64,000 bases of DNA from Pseudomonas putida. GTDB lineage: Bacteria; Pseudomonadota; Gammaproteobacteria; Pseudomonadales; Pseudomonadaceae. A model generated the notes under the pieces. That model was not told where the DNA came from. It was given only the letters and a program-made list of their open reading frames with translations, and ran no database searches. The position numbers and the translations under genes are program-made. The DNA lies in the NCBI RefSeq assembly GCF_001976065.1, contig NZ_MNAH01000003.1:186001-250000 (forward strand), given 5' to 3'. Within the stretch, counting starts at the first letter, position 1, and every line of letters begins with the position of its first letter. Below are positions 8,324-18,766 of this stretch, piece after piece.

Positions 8324-9525
8324 TTTTGTGTCTCCATAAAATCTAAAATTTTTCGTCCGACGGCAACGCTAGTTTTATTCTTCAAAAGCCAAATCCTACC
8401 ACAAGCCGCCTTTTTGAACAAAAATTGTCGATCAACTGCGCAAAAAGCTTTCAAAGCGGTACAAATGCCTTCCGAAGAGGGGTCTTCTATGGCGTTCAAG
8501 AACTCGAAATACTCATCGGGAATGCCAGATAGACGCGTAGTGAGAACTGGAACTCCGCTTGCCATGTATTCTATCAACTTTGAAGGAAAGGAATAGCGCG
8601 TGTATTTGAGTTGGGGATTTCTGCTCATGATCAGGAAAGAGGCGCTGGATTGGATGACCTCAACCTCTTTAGCACTTAGAAACCCTAGATACTTGATCGA
8701 CGAATGGAGGGCCGCCATTTCCTTTAAATAGGGCTCCAACTCACCACGGCCACACAACCAAAGCTCATAATCAACATTAGCCTGGATAAACCCTTCCACC
8801 AATTCAACTATTCCATAGGCCCTACTAAGCCCCCCCGCATAAAAAATAATCTTTTTATGCTGCTCAGGAGAAACATTTTCGGATACGGATGCAGCGGCAT
8901 TATTAGACATACCCTCGAGCACAAGGTAGGGCTTGCTAGCCCATCTCTGACTGTCCAAGACCATGTACTTACTGGCCACAAATACACCTGAACATTTACA
9001 AATGAGACTATCGATTATTCGAGCATCTATCCTTTTCAACGCTCGCATAACAAAAGATCTATCCATACCCATATCCATATAAACAGGAAGATCAGGGATA
9101 TAAATAAAAAATGGGACACCGTAAATCTTACGAATTAAATAAGCAGCTAGCAAATTTGGGGTATGAGCAGCGTAAACACAAACCACACTCATCCCATCTT
9201 TTCGAAGCTTCAATAGACTATATAGTGCACCCAGGAAGCGACTTGCAAACTTTGCCAACGGCAAATTGAGCAATGCAGTTATAGTGTGACGCTCCTCATT
9301 ATTTGCCGTCGACGCCTTTGGAAAGTACACTCTTTTATTCCGAGGATATGTCGAAACCGCAATACTCGCCACGGTATTTACAGTATCTCCATCAAAGCGT
9401 AAAGCCTCAAGAAATCTACCCTCAAGCTTGTATGCTGCTATTTGAGGAAATGGATCTCCTTTTGAATACTTCTCGAAGTATTCATCACCAACATGGAATC
9501 CAACCGAGACTATTTTTTTATTCAT
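8320..9525 (-). CDS. GT4-like glycosyltransferase of the O-antigen cluster
   Basis: 401 residues. The C-terminal half shows the GT4 fold: KIIFYAGGLSRAYGIVELVEGF, LWLCGRGELEPYLKEM, and SFPSKLIEYMASGVPVLTTRLSGIPDEY (donor-binding E region). The N-terminal half has VCVYAAHTPNLLAAYLIRKIYGVPFFIYIPDLP. It would add a later sugar of the repeat unit on the cytoplasmic face; donor and acceptor cannot be told from sequence. AAGGCGGAA sits just before ATG 9525. Base composition is clearly more AT-rich than the wbj genes, and it is the first gene of the AT-rich block, which suggests an origin separate from the FucNAc genes. Confidence 0.82.
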   Translation of the reverse strand: MNKKIVSVGFHVGDEYFEKYSKGDPFPQIAAYKLEGRFLEALRFDGDTVNTVASIAVSTYPRNKRVYFPKASTANNEERHTITALLNLPLAKFASRFLGALYSLLKLRKDGMSVVCVYAAHTPNLLAAYLIRKIYGVPFFIYIPDLPVYMDMGMDRSFVMRALKRIDARIIDSLICKCSGVFVASKYMVLDSQRWASKPYLVLEGMSNNAAASVSENVSPEQHKKIIFYAGGLSRAYGIVELVEGFIQANVDYELWLCGRGELEPYLKEMAALHSSIKYLGFLSAKEVEVIQSSASFLIMSRNPQLKYTRYSFPSKLIEYMASGVPVLTTRLSGIPDEYFEFLNAIEDPSSEGICTALKAFCAVDRQFLFKKAACGRIWLLKNKTSVAVGRKILDFMETQN

Positions 9526-9676
9526 TTCCGCCTTCTAAACTTACCAGACGAATAAAACACTTATTAGCCTGCTGCAAAATACCAACCTTCCTATCGTATG
9601 CTGTGATAATAACAAATGATAAGAAGGCTCGCCTCGCGTGCCGATTCCCGGTCACACGAGACCCTTTGGCAATAGC

Positions 9677-11104
9677 CTACTGAACCTTTAGATCATGTTT
9701 CCGCGACCCCAATCGATGACTCACTGCTCGCCATACACCGAACAAAATTAACACAAGCAAGGTCCAGAAGACGCCATGATCATAGAAAATCGGGCCCTCG
9801 CCAGGTAGCTGTGAAAAATGATAGCCGGCAATAGCGCCTGTTATCGCGAGAGAACCAATAGTTGCACTTGCACCCAGTGGAAGAGAAGCAAAAACCGCTA
9901 GAACAATCGAGGCACAAAGCAACCCGATTACAGCCAACGGCCATCCTCCCAATGCGTATGCCGTGATTTGTACAGCCGCGGGCGCTGTTCCCCGACCCTT
10001 GAATTGATCGTCAAATATTCGGCCATAAATATAGGTGCTCGGCCTACATGGCTGACCAATTCTAGCTTGAGCCAGTACCCCCCCGCATACCGCGCCTTCC
10101 TTGGTAAACACCTGATAATAGTAGGGATAAATAATGGCCATTCTGTTAACAACGTTAAACATTAACATTGGCGCGTTATAAGCTGCAGCCCCACCTACAT
10201 TGACTACGTTTTCAATTACACCAGAATCCCTAGCGACTTGAGTTTTGTTGGAAGCTGAACCCATGGAACTGTCCGTTGGAGCCTTGCTATCGGTTTGGAC
10301 CGAAGGAAGCTTACTCTCAGCTTGGGCCGGTGTGTTTTCTACCATCTGACTCGGCGCCGCGAGCCTGAATACAAAAGCAGAAATCAGAAAATACATTAAT
10401 ATAAGCAACACGCCGCCGATAATGGTCTTGAAATAAGCATATTTTTTGGCATACACAAAAATCGCCAAGACTAAACCAGCGTAAAATATAAGAATTGGCC
10501 ACTTCATATTCAGCATTGTCAGAAACAAGGACATCAAAGCCGCATTAGCGACAGTGGCAAAAAGCCAAAACTTTCCTTTTCCCTTCATCCATCTAACTAA
10601 AGAATATATGGATAAATAGTGAAGTACAGACATAAGCACAGCAAGGGGCGCAAAGCCTAGCTGATCCCGAATCTGAAAACGCGCGAGTACGGACGAAACC
10701 GCATCTGTTCCGGCCAAGAACAATGAAAACGCATCAGCTTTTACCAGTGAATACACAACGAAAGCATAGGCAACAGAAATAATGAACAAATATTCGGCGA
10801 TTGAAAAATCGGCAACATATTCTGCCAATCTCGAAATCATTCCACCGAACATTTTTTTAATCACGAACACGAGAACTGGGGTGAGCAGAAAGGGCAAAGC
10901 CAACAACAACCAATATCCGGGAGTAAAGAGTGTCTCAAAGCCGAGAATTCTCGCAGTGTAGCCATCCCTCTCCAGCAGCGCCCTGCCAAAAGGGAGCCAA
11001 TAAATTATATTACCTAGCACTACCGTAAAAAAGTAGGCAACCAAAAATATAACCGGAGCCAAATTCCTAGAAAGCCATACTCTAAGATTCTCAAGAACAA
11101 CCAT
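9677..11104 (-). CDS. wzy: Putative O-antigen polymerase (Wzy-type membrane protein)
   Basis: About 475 residues with roughly a dozen hydrophobic segments (e.g. LAPVIFLVAYFFTVVLG, YLFIISVAYAFVVYSLV, LPFLLTPVLVFVIKKMF). Between residues ~250 and ~355 lies a large polar loop rich in Ser, Thr, Lys and Gln, followed by conserved-looking VVNRMAIIYPYYYQVF and RPSTYIYGRIFDDQFKGRGTAPA. One big periplasmic loop and very low sequence conservation are usual for Wzy. With a Wzx-like gene next to it and no other polymerase present, Wzy is the best call. The open frame allows TTG 11110; ATG 11104 is used here. AT-rich. A different polytopic membrane protein cannot be excluded. Confidence 0.7.
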   Translation of the reverse strand: MVVLENLRVWLSRNLAPVIFLVAYFFTVVLGNIIYWLPFGRALLERDGYTARILGFETLFTPGYWLLLALPFLLTPVLVFVIKKMFGGMISRLAEYVADFSIAEYLFIISVAYAFVVYSLVKADAFSLFLAGTDAVSSVLARFQIRDQLGFAPLAVLMSVLHYLSIYSLVRWMKGKGKFWLFATVANAALMSLFLTMLNMKWPILIFYAGLVLAIFVYAKKYAYFKTIIGGVLLILMYFLISAFVFRLAAPSQMVENTPAQAESKLPSVQTDSKAPTDSSMGSASNKTQVARDSGVIENVVNVGGAAAYNAPMLMFNVVNRMAIIYPYYYQVFTKEGAVCGGVLAQARIGQPCRPSTYIYGRIFDDQFKGRGTAPAAVQITAYALGGWPLAVIGLLCASIVLAVFASLPLGASATIGSLAITGAIAGYHFSQLPGEGPIFYDHGVFWTLLVLILFGVWRAVSHRLGSRKHDLKVQ

Positions 11105-11251
11105 CCCCAATGCTTCCTACCAGAAATATCCAATAAATTCCCTTGCCACGACGCAGAAAATAGCAACGCTATTTATTTCTGCGACCAGGCAATCCATGCC
11201 TATTTCAAAACCATCAAATCAACGCTTATCCCGTTACCACCATCCTACCCA

Positions 11252-12682
11252 TCAAAGAGTTGCCTTCATAAACTCAGCCCATCGGACTCCCTTCCAGAGT
11301 GAAACAAGTGAAACTATTGAAAATCCTACCAGCCAACAAATCGACCGTTCCCACCAAATAAAAGAAGAAAACCCACTCTGTAAACCTTGATAAAAAACGC
11401 TCCCGATGACAAACGCCAACAATGACACTATTAGAGGAACTGTAAAACTTCGATAGAGATCAAGTCGCTTATACATACTACCAACAACAAACACGAAATA
11501 AATTAACTGCGCCAGTAACACACCCAAGGATATCCCAAACAGCCCCCAGAACCTTCCCCCTACCCAGGCGAAGCAAATGGACGTAAGCGCTGACAGCAGT
11601 GAAAGACCAGCCAGCAGCTTCATCTTACGATGCACCTCAAGTCGCTTCTGAAAATAAACAGCCGCGCTATTCAAGAAAACTCCAGCAAACGCAAAAAAAA
11701 TAGTAATACTGGACGCACCTATTTCTTTTCCTGTAATTCTTTCAAAAAAATCAAATCCGACAAAATACAGAACGCTCCACAAGAGCGAAAACACAATAAT
11801 CAAAAAACTCGAAGAGCTTTCAATCATTTTTATTGCAAACACTCCCTCTCTAAATTTCTTTATAACAAAAGGATGAACCATCATCAGCAGAGGCATACTA
11901 AGCAAACCAGCGCCCCCCACAAACAAATCCTTTAACGATAAGTACGAATCACCGTGAGCAGTGTCGTAATATTCAATTGCAAGCCTATCCGCCCCCGCCA
12001 TTACCAACATGCCAAGAATCCAGGGAGATAACGCAGCACCGTATTGATAGAGCAAACTCAAATGCTTTTTAAGCAATCCAATATCGGCAAACGGATTGCA
12101 TACACCAGAAACTCGAAAAATGGAATACAGCATAAACAAGCCTGCAAAAAAATAACCTGCGATTGATGCCAACAACGCGTATCGGAAGTTAACTTCTATT
12201 AATCGAAAAAAAAGCATAACCAATACAATCTGAGCTAAACTTTGCAACACAACAGCAACAAGCTGCTGCTTCACCAGAAATCCAGCCTGACATACGGACG
12301 AAAGGAAAAAAAACAGGACCTGACTAAAACAAAGCAACCATACATAGATAAATACGTTGCTTCCGACAATAAAACTATTTGATATGATTGCCGACAAACT
12401 TGAGGCAACAGGAGCGATCAGCAAAATCACACACACACAATTAGAAACAAACCTTTTTTTATCTTCAACACCAGAATAATAATAAATAAATGAATTACCA
12501 ACCCAGCCTGCACACAACTGAGCAGCAACCAATGAACAAAACAAACCTACTGAGTAACTGACGTACTGCCCTTCCGGAAACGATTTATACAGAAAAAAAA
12601 CCAAAAAAATACCCGAAACAGCGGGTACCATTTTTACAGGCACATAAAGCAATAGCTTTTGAAGAAAAATATTGATATTCAT
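11252..12682 (-). CDS. wzx: Putative O-antigen flippase (Wzx-type, MOP superfamily)
   Basis: 476 residues with about 12 to 14 hydrophobic helices and few charges, the size and layout of Wzx/polysaccharide flippases that move undecaprenyl-linked repeat units across the inner membrane. The N-terminus LLLYVPVKMVPAVSGIFLVFFLYKSF and the helix pairs through the middle fit that superfamily. It is strongly AT-rich, like its neighbours, and is the first gene of the cluster after lapA. The assignment rests on topology and context, since Wzx sequences diverge too far for single motifs. Confidence 0.75.
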   Translation of the reverse strand: MNINIFLQKLLLYVPVKMVPAVSGIFLVFFLYKSFPEGQYVSYSVGLFCSLVAAQLCAGWVGNSFIYYYSGVEDKKRFVSNCVCVILLIAPVASSLSAIISNSFIVGSNVFIYVWLLCFSQVLFFFLSSVCQAGFLVKQQLVAVVLQSLAQIVLVMLFFRLIEVNFRYALLASIAGYFFAGLFMLYSIFRVSGVCNPFADIGLLKKHLSLLYQYGAALSPWILGMLVMAGADRLAIEYYDTAHGDSYLSLKDLFVGGAGLLSMPLLMMVHPFVIKKFREGVFAIKMIESSSSFLIIVFSLLWSVLYFVGFDFFERITGKEIGASSITIFFAFAGVFLNSAAVYFQKRLEVHRKMKLLAGLSLLSALTSICFAWVGGRFWGLFGISLGVLLAQLIYFVFVVGSMYKRLDLYRSFTVPLIVSLLAFVIGSVFYQGLQSGFSSFIWWERSICWLVGFSIVSLVSLWKGVRWAEFMKATL

Positions 12683-12840
12683 TTATTATTATTCATCTCT
12701 TTTCTTCTTTACGCAAAACATGATTACACTTATAAAAAACAGATCATCATTTAATTTGTCGAGCCAATGACCACAGCCCTTATGAATCAACAGCCACGAA
12801 TGCTAGCTGGCAGGCTCCGACACCGGGACAATGCGTCGAA

Positions 12841-13080
12841 TCAGATTGTATGCCGTTGTCGCTTACGCATTACACGTGAATACAACCCACCAACAAGTGG
12901 ACCGATCAACATTCCGCCCAACCACGCCGCTATCACAGTATACGCCACTGGTAGTTTTGGTAGTGACCAACCAAAAAATGACAAGGAGACATCCTGCTGA
13001 TTTTCCAGCACGAACGCCAGGACACAGAGTAGCAGCATCGAAACCACTACCACGAAGACTACGCGCCTGAGTCTATACAT
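12841..13080 (-). CDS. lapA: LapA-like small inner-membrane protein (DUF1049)
   Basis: 79 residues: MYRLRRVVFVVVVSMLLLCVLAFVLENQQ (first helix), VSLSFFGWSLPKLPVAYTVIAAWLGGMLIGPLVGGLY (second helix), and a basic tail RVMRKRQRH. NQQxVSLxFFGW followed by a second helix is typical of LapA/YciS proteins, which act with LapB in control of lipopolysaccharide assembly. AAGGAATTAGTT before ATG is a good ribosome site. It lies 14 bases from ihfB, the usual neighbour in Pseudomonas. Confidence 0.88.
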   Translation of the reverse strand: MYRLRRVVFVVVVSMLLLCVLAFVLENQQDVSLSFFGWSLPKLPVAYTVIAAWLGGMLIGPLVGGLYSRVMRKRQRHTI

Positions 13081-13094
13081 AACTAATTCCTTGC

Positions 13095-13394
13095 CTATTC
13101 AAACTCACCCTCCTCCTCCTCATTCACCCGATCCCGCAATTCCTTCCCCGGCTTGAAATGCGGTACAAACTTGCCATCCAGGCTAACCGATTGACCGGTC
13201 TTCGGATTACGCCCTACGCGCGGTGCGCGGTAGTGCAGTGAGAAGCTGCCAAACCCGCGGATCTCGATACGATCGCCGGTTGCCAGGCATTGTGACATTT
13301 GCTCGAGCATGGTCTTGATGGCCAGCTCCACATCCTTGGATGAGAGCAGCCCTTGATGGGTGACAATTCGTTCGATCAACTCCGACTTCGTCAT
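13095..13394 (-). CDS. ihfB: Integration host factor beta subunit
   Basis: 99 residues, the HU/IHF fold. [26 protein letters not shown] is the DNA-intercalating arm with the family signature GRNPKTG. IHF bends DNA at WATCAR sites as a heterodimer with IhfA and assists sigma-54 promoters, recombination and replication. The acidic tail EEEEGEFE is common in pseudomonad IhfB. It lies downstream of rpsA with the small lipoprotein gene between them. Confidence 0.97.
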   Translation of the reverse strand: MTKSELIERIVTHQGLLSSKDVELAIKTMLEQMSQCLATGDRIEIRGFGSFSLHYRAPRVGRNPKTGQSVSLDGKFVPHFKPGKELRDRVNEEEEGEFE

Positions 13395-13525
13395 AATTTT
13401 CCCTTCTTTTTCAAGCAGCTAGATCAGCGCTTTAAAGGTTTTAGCATGCCCTGACAAATTTGAACAGCCCCATCCTGTACCGTGTTTTTTTCTACTCCGG
13501 GCGCTGCATTGCCCTGCCCGCCCAC

Positions 13526-13804
13526 TCACTTGCAGATAACCAGCATCGTCCGCGTAACCAGGCCCGCAGGATTGAAACCGAAGAAGAACTCTTCCTCTTC
13601 CTTGGCGTCATCGGACCTCGCCAGGACTTTGTAGCCAGCACCCTTGCATTCCTTGGCTGCGCGCTTTTGACACCTCTCCCAGCTCGACCCCAGCCCTGAG
13701 CAATCGATCTCGATGCCACTGACCCCACGCACGGCATGCGTTTTCGCACCAGTGGCACAACCCGCCAATGCCAGCACTGCCATGACGATCACGAGCCTTT
13801 TCAT
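13526..13804 (-). CDS. Small conserved lipoprotein of unknown function
   Basis: 92 residues starting MKRLVIVMAVLALAGCATG, a type II signal peptide with lipobox LAGC (Cys at residue 16). The mature part has four more cysteines (DCSGLGSSWERC, KECKGAGY, LVICK), probably two disulfides, and a DDAKEEEEFFFG acidic/aromatic patch. No family name is recognised with certainty. It should be an outer-membrane-anchored periplasmic protein. It sits alone between ihfB and rpsA on the same strand, as in other pseudomonads. Confidence 0.75.
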   Translation of the reverse strand: MKRLVIVMAVLALAGCATGAKTHAVRGVSGIEIDCSGLGSSWERCQKRAAKECKGAGYKVLARSDDAKEEEEFFFGFNPAGLVTRTMLVICK

Positions 13805-13974
13805 TCACATCCTTATGCCAGGCACACAGCCTGAGCGTCGATTACCCCAAGCTAAGACTAGCTGCAAATAAGCGATTGATCCTGCTAAAGAAACAGACAG
13901 TTTTGGCCGGCCAATGTTTCGCGGCTTTGGCGCAGAAGATTCAGGCCCCGGGATGCAGGCCAAATTTCGGATAC

Positions 13975-14004
13975 AAAAAAGGGCGACCGAAGTCGCCCTT
14001 TTTT
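13975..14004 (-). terminator. Rho-independent terminator of rpsA
   Basis: Stem GGGCGAC / GTCGCCC with a four-base loop (13981-13998), flanked by A6 and T6, so it can work in both directions. It begins about 15 bases past the rpsA stop codon. Confidence 0.92.
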
Positions 14005-14019
14005 ACAGAAAGTCAGAAC

Positions 14020-15717
14020 TTAGTTCTGTTTTTCCGCTTGTGCAGCACGCAGCAGGTCACCCAGGGTGGTGGCTACTGGAGCATCCGAACCAGCTTGCGG
14101 CTTGTCGCGCAGGCTTTGGATGGCTTCTTTCTCTTCTTCAACGTCTTTCGACTTGATCGAGAGCTGGATTACGCGGCTCTTGCGATCAACGCTGATGATC
14201 TTGGCTTCTACTTCTTCGCCTTCTTTCAGAACGTTGCGCGCGTCTTCAACGCGGTCACGGCTGATTTCGGAGGCTTTCAGAGTCGCTTCGATATCGTCGG
14301 CCAGAGTGATGATGGCGCCTTTGGCGTCAACTTCTTTCACGATGCCCTTAACGATTGCGCCTTTGTCGTTCTCTTGAACGTACTCGGAGAACGGATCGCT
14401 TTCCAGTTGCTTGATGCCCAGGGAGATGCGCTCGCGCTCTGGGTCAACCGACAGGATAACGGTGTCCAGCTCGTCGCCCTTCTTGAAACGACGAACAGCT
14501 TCTTCGCCAACTTCGTTCCAGGAGATGTCGGACAGGTGAACCAGGCCGTCGATGCCGCCGTCCAGACCAATGAAGATACCGAAATCGGTGATCGACTTGA
14601 TGGTGCCGGAGATTTTATCGCCCTTGTTGAACTGGCCAGAGAAATCTTCCCATGGGTTAGATTTGCACTGCTTGATGCCCAGGGAGATACGACGACGCTC
14701 TTCGTCGATGTCCAGAACCATAACTTCCACTTCGTCGCCGACTTGTACGACTTTCGAAGGGTGGATGTTCTTGTTGGTCCAGTCCATTTCGGAAACGTGT
14801 ACCAGGCCTTCAACGCCTTCTTCCAGCTCAGCGAAGCAGCCGTAGTCGGTCAGGTTGGTTACACGCGCGGTAACGCGAGTGCTTTCTGGGTAACGGGCTT
14901 TGATAGCAACCCATGGATCTTCGCCCAGTTGCTTCAGGCCCAGGGAAACACGATTGCGTTCGCGATCGTACTTCAGAACCTTGACATCGATCTCGTCGCC
15001 AACGTTGACGATTTCGGAAGGATGCTTGATACGCTTCCAAGCCATGTCGGTAATGTGCAGCAGGCCATCGACGCCACCCAGATCGACGAATGCGCCGTAA
15101 TCGGTGAGGTTCTTGACGATACCTTTGACTTGTTGGCCTTCCTGCAGGGATTCCAGCAGAGCTTCGCGCTCGGCGGAGTTCTCGGCTTCCAGGACGCTAC
15201 GACGGGAAACGACAACGTTGTTGCGCTTCTGGTCCAGCTTGATGACCTTGAATTCCAGCTCTTTGCCTTCCAGGTGCGTGGTGTCGCGCACTGGACGGAC
15301 GTCAACCAGAGAACCTGGCAGGAACGCACGGATGCCGTTAACGTCGACAGTGAAGCCGCCTTTAACCTTACCGTTGATAACGCCCTTGACCACTTCTTCG
15401 GCTGCGAAGGCAGCTTCCAGAACAATCCAGCATTCAGCGCGCTTGGCTTTTTCACGGGACAGCTTGGTTTCGCCAAAGCCGTCTTCTACCGAGTCCAGCG
15501 CAACGTGAACTTCGTCACCGACGTTGATAGTCAGGTCGCCAGCGTCGTTGTAGAACTGCTCAAGCGGGATGAGTGCTTCAGACTTCAGGCCAGCGTGAAC
15601 GGTTACCCAGCGAGCTTGGTAATCGATATCAACGATAACACCGGTGATGATGGAGCCTGCCTGAAGGTTCAGGGTTTTTAGGCTTTCTTCAAAGAGTTCC
15701 GCAAAGCTTTCGCTCAT
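14020..15717 (-). CDS. rpsA: 30S ribosomal protein S1
   Basis: 565 residues from ATG 15717 ([12 protein letters not shown]), close to the family's usual 557-565. Six S1/OB repeats follow one another: [132 protein letters not shown] and [14 protein letters not shown]1 binds mRNA on the small subunit and unwinds leaders. The internal repeats are strong enough to leave long open frames on the opposite strand. ATG 15717 with AGGA upstream is chosen over the in-frame codon at 15762, which lies in the leader. Confidence 0.98.
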   Translation of the reverse strand: MSESFAELFEESLKTLNLQAGSIITGVIVDIDYQARWVTVHAGLKSEALIPLEQFYNDAGDLTINVGDEVHVALDSVEDGFGETKLSREKAKRAECWIVLEAAFAAEEVVKGVINGKVKGGFTVDVNGIRAFLPGSLVDVRPVRDTTHLEGKELEFKVIKLDQKRNNVVVSRRSVLEAENSAEREALLESLQEGQQVKGIVKNLTDYGAFVDLGGVDGLLHITDMAWKRIKHPSEIVNVGDEIDVKVLKYDRERNRVSLGLKQLGEDPWVAIKARYPESTRVTARVTNLTDYGCFAELEEGVEGLVHVSEMDWTNKNIHPSKVVQVGDEVEVMVLDIDEERRRISLGIKQCKSNPWEDFSGQFNKGDKISGTIKSITDFGIFIGLDGGIDGLVHLSDISWNEVGEEAVRRFKKGDELDTVILSVDPERERISLGIKQLESDPFSEYVQENDKGAIVKGIVKEVDAKGAIITLADDIEATLKASEISRDRVEDARNVLKEGEEVEAKIISVDRKSRVIQLSIKSKDVEEEKEAIQSLRDKPQAGSDAPVATTLGDLLRAAQAEKQN

Positions 15718-15735
15718 TTTAATTCCTGTTGATGA

Positions 15736-15776
15736 GGGCGAAGAATACGCCCATCTCCACACCCCAGACGGTGTGG
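15736..15776 (-). promoter_or_regulatory. Two tandem hairpins in the rpsA leader
   Basis: In the 119-bp space between cmk and rpsA the mRNA can form CCACACC/GGTGTGG (15757-15763 with 15770-15776) and then GGGCG/CGCCC (15736-15740 with 15748-15752), ending about 19 bases before the start codon. S1 is known in Escherichia coli to repress its own mRNA through a structured start region; these stems are candidates for the same role here. This is inference. Confidence 0.5.
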
Positions 15777-15836
15777 GTTAGTTTCATTAAGAAGAAGCGC
15801 CACAGGACTATGACTGGTCCCCTGCGGCCTTCTTGG

Positions 15837-16526
15837 TCACCCGGCGATATCGCGAATGGCGATCTCGCTCATGATGCGTTCCAGCACCTGGTCGATGGAT
15901 AATTCCGTGGAATCCAGCTGTATGGCGTCAGCCGCCGGCTTGAGCGGGGCTACCGCTCGCTGGGTGTCACGCTCATCGCGCGCACGTATCTCATCTAGCA
16001 GACTCGACAGACTAACACCCTCGACTTTGCCCTTCAACTGCAAATATCGACGACGCGCCCTTTCCTCGGCGCTGGCGGTCAGGAAAATCTTCAGCGGAGC
16101 ATCCGGAAATACCACGGTGCCCATGTCGCGACCATCCGCCACCAGGCCCGGCGCTTCCTGGAAAGCGCGCTGGCGCTGCAGCAGCGCCTCACGCACCGCG
16201 GGCAATGCAGCCACTTGCGAGGCACCCGAGCCGACGCTTTCGGTACGGATCACATCGCTGACTTCATCCCCTTCCAGGATGATGCGCTGCAGCTGGCCTT
16301 CGGTCGCCGCGATGAACTGCACATCCAGATGAGCGGCCAGTTTCTTCAGCAGCTCTTCATTGGTCAGGTCGACGCCGTGGTTGTGCGCGGCGAAGGCCAG
16401 CAGGCGATACAGCGCACCGGAATCCAGCAGGTTCCAGCCCAGGCGCCTGGCCAGGATCCCGGCTATGGTGCCTTTGCCCGAGCCGCTTGGCCCATCGATG
16501 GTGATGACCGGTGCAATGCTCTTCAC
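15837..16526 (-). CDS. cmk: Cytidylate kinase
   Basis: 229 residues. The P-loop is [13 protein letters not shown] (residues 10-22). [30 protein letters not shown] is the CMP-binding and lid region of the family. It phosphorylates CMP and dCMP in nucleotide recycling. The start codon is GTG, which overlaps the tyrA-aroA stop codon (GTGA), so translation is coupled to the aromatic gene. The order tyrA-aroA, cmk, rpsA is the conserved gammaproteobacterial one. Confidence 0.97.
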   Translation of the reverse strand: MKSIAPVITIDGPSGSGKGTIAGILARRLGWNLLDSGALYRLLAFAAHNHGVDLTNEELLKKLAAHLDVQFIAATEGQLQRIILEGDEVSDVIRTESVGSGASQVAALPAVREALLQRQRAFQEAPGLVADGRDMGTVVFPDAPLKIFLTASAEERARRRYLQLKGKVEGVSLSSLLDEIRARDERDTQRAVAPLKPAADAIQLDSTELSIDQVLERIMSEIAIRDIAG

Positions 16527-18766
16527 GACTCAGCCTCTTGCGCAACGCGGATACCGACCTGCGCGCACAGCGCGAGGAAGTTGGGGAACGAGGTAGCGAC
16601 GTTGGCGCAGTCGTGGATGCGGATCGGCGCGGTGGCGCGCAGCGAGGCAACGCTGAAGGCCATGGCAATCCGGTGGTCGCCGTGACCATGCACTTCACCG
16701 CCACCGATCGAGCCGCCATCGATGATGATGCCATCCGGGGTCGGCTCACACTTGACGCCAAGTGCCAGCAAGCCATCGGCCATGACCTGGATCCGGTCCG
16801 ACTCCTTGACCCGCAGCTCTTCGGCGCCGCGCAGGACGGTACGCCCTTCGGCGCAGGCAGCGGCAACGAACAGCACCGGGAATTCGTCGATTGCCAACGG
16901 CACCAGCGCCTCGGGAATCTCGATACCTTTTAGTTTAGCTGCCCGAACGCGCAGGTCAGCCACCGGCTCGCCGCCAACTTCACGCTGGTTTTCCAGGGTG
17001 ATGTCAGCGCCCATCAGGCGCAGGATGTCGATCACGCCGGTGCGGGTCGGGTTGATGCCGACATGCTCCAGCACCAGCTCCGAGCCTTCGGCGATCGATG
17101 CGGCCACCAGGAAGAACGCCGACGACGAGATGTCGCCCGGTACTTCGATGTGGGTCGCGGTCAGCTTGCTGCCGGACTCGACCGATGCGGTGGCACCGTT
17201 GACGCTGACCGGGTAGCCGAAGCCGCGCAACATGCGCTCGGTGTGGTCGCGAGTCGGTGCAGGCTCGGTCACGGTGGTCTTGCCTTCGGCGTACAGACCC
17301 GCCAGCAGCAGGCAGGATTTAACCTGGGCACTGGCCATCGGCATGGTGTAGGTCAGACCCTTGAGCTTGTTGCCACCGCGAATGGTCATCGGCGGACGGC
17401 CTTCAGCGGCGGTCTCGATCACGGCGCCCATTTCACGCAGCGGATTGGCCACGCGATTCATCGGACGCTTGGACAGCGAAGCGTCGCCAGTCAGGGTGCT
17501 GTCGAAGTCCTGCGCGGCCAGCAGGCCGGACAACAGGCGCATCGACGTACCGGAGTTACCCAGGTAGATCGGGCCCGGCGCGGGTTTCAGGCCATGCAGG
17601 CCAACACCGTGAATGGTCACCCGACCATGGTGCGGGCCTTCGATGACCACGCCCATGTCACGGAACGCCTGCAAGGTCGCCAGGGCGTCTTCGCCCTCGA
17701 GGAAACCTTCGACTTCGGTGACGCCTTCGGCCAGGGAGCCCAGCATGATCGAACGGTGGGAAATCGACTTGTCACCTGGTACGCGAATCCGACCGGACAG
17801 GCGGCCACCAGGTTGAGCCAGGAAAATCAGATCGTTGGAATTCATAGCGTCCACATAGGCCCGACGGGCCAGGATTTTACTGAAATGCTCGCGGGCAACC
17901 CGGGCGCGAGTGAAAACGCCCAACAATTGGTGCCCATCCCCTGCATCGACCGCGTCGCGCAAGGCGTCGAGGTCGCTGCGAAATGTATCGAGTGTGCGCA
18001 GGACAGCTTCGCGGTTAGCGAGGAAGATGTCATGCCACATCACCGGGTCGCTCCCGGCGATTCTTGTGAAATCGCGGAAACCGCCCGCAGCGTAACGGAA
18101 GATCTCAAGGTTTTCATTGCGCTTGGCCAGCGAATCGACCAGGCCGAATGCCAGCAAGTGCGGCAGATGACTGGTGGCCGCCAGTACTTCGTCGTGGCGT
18201 TCGACCTGCATGTGCTCGACATCGGCGCCCAGCTCGCGCCACAGGCGATCGACCACGACTAAGGCCTGCGGATCGGTCTGCTCCAGCGGCGTCAGGATCA
18301 CTTTATGGCGACGGAACAGTTCGGCATTGGAGGCTTCCACCCCGCTCTGCTCGGAACCGGCGATCGGGTGGCCCGGCACGAAACGCGCCGGCATGCCACC
18401 AAAGGCTTCGGCCGCCGCCCGCACGACATTGCCCTTGGCGCTGCCAACGTCTGTCAGGATCGCTTGCCCCAGATCCATGCCGGCCAAACGGCCGAGCATT
18501 TTTTCCATGGCGAGGATCGGCACTGCCAGTTGGATCACGTCCGCGCCCTGGCAAGCGAGCGCCAGGTCATCTTCGCAGCGATCCACCACGCCCAGTTCAA
18601 CCGCCAGCTTGCGCGACTGCGGGTCAAGATCGACCCCGACCACTTCGCGGCACAGGCCACTTTCGCGCAAACCCTTGGCAAACGAACCGCCGATCAAACC
18701 CAGGCCGACCACCACCAGGCGACCGATCATGGGCTCAGCAGATTGCACTGTAGTGACATCAACCAC
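16523..18766 (-). CDS. aroA: Fused prephenate/cyclohexadienyl dehydrogenase and EPSP synthase
   Basis: 747 residues with two enzymes in one chain. The first ~300 residues are a TyrA dehydrogenase ([18 protein letters not shown] site; [17 protein letters not shown] active-site histidine region). From about residue 310 comes 3-phosphoshikimate 1-carboxyvinyltransferase (AroA), with [47 protein letters not shown] and [11 protein letters not shown]. The [14 protein letters not shown] replaces the enteric LGNAGTAMR, as in pseudomonads. The product therefore catalyses steps on both sides of chorismate. Such fusions are described for Pseudomonas. Start is GTG 18766, eight bases inside the 3' end of hisC. 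Confidence 0.96.
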   Translation of the reverse strand: MVDVTTVQSAEPMIGRLVVVGLGLIGGSFAKGLRESGLCREVVGVDLDPQSRKLAVELGVVDRCEDDLALACQGADVIQLAVPILAMEKMLGRLAGMDLGQAILTDVGSAKGNVVRAAAEAFGGMPARFVPGHPIAGSEQSGVEASNAELFRRHKVILTPLEQTDPQALVVVDRLWRELGADVEHMQVERHDEVLAATSHLPHLLAFGLVDSLAKRNENLEIFRYAAGGFRDFTRIAGSDPVMWHDIFLANREAVLRTLDTFRSDLDALRDAVDAGDGHQLLGVFTRARVAREHFSKILARRAYVDAMNSNDLIFLAQPGGRLSGRIRVPGDKSISHRSIMLGSLAEGVTEVEGFLEGEDALATLQAFRDMGVVIEGPHHGRVTIHGVGLHGLKPAPGPIYLGNSGTSMRLLSGLLAAQDFDSTLTGDASLSKRPMNRVANPLREMGAVIETAAEGRPPMTIRGGNKLKGLTYTMPMASAQVKSCLLLAGLYAEGKTTVTEPAPTRDHTERMLRGFGYPVSVNGATASVESGSKLTATHIEVPGDISSSAFFLVAASIAEGSELVLEHVGINPTRTGVIDILRLMGADITLENQREVGGEPVADLRVRAAKLKGIEIPEALVPLAIDEFPVLFVAAACAEGRTVLRGAEELRVKESDRIQVMADGLLALGVKCEPTPDGIIIDGGSIGGGEVHGHGDHRIAMAFSVASLRATAPIRIHDCANVATSFPNFLALCAQVGIRVAQEAES

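Noticed and set aside
12683..12840. JUMPstart/ops element before the O-antigen genes
   Set aside because: No GGCGGTAG-type motif is found in either orientation in the gap between lapA and the flippase gene.
13876..15681. 601-codon open frame opposite rpsA
   Set aside because: The S1 repeats give a periodic antisense translation (repeated F, D and N-rich blocks). No ribosome site fits, and rpsA is certain.
17063..18262. 399-codon open frame opposite the tyrA-aroA fusion
   Set aside because: Antisense shadow; composition is typical of reverse-read GC-rich Pseudomonas genes.
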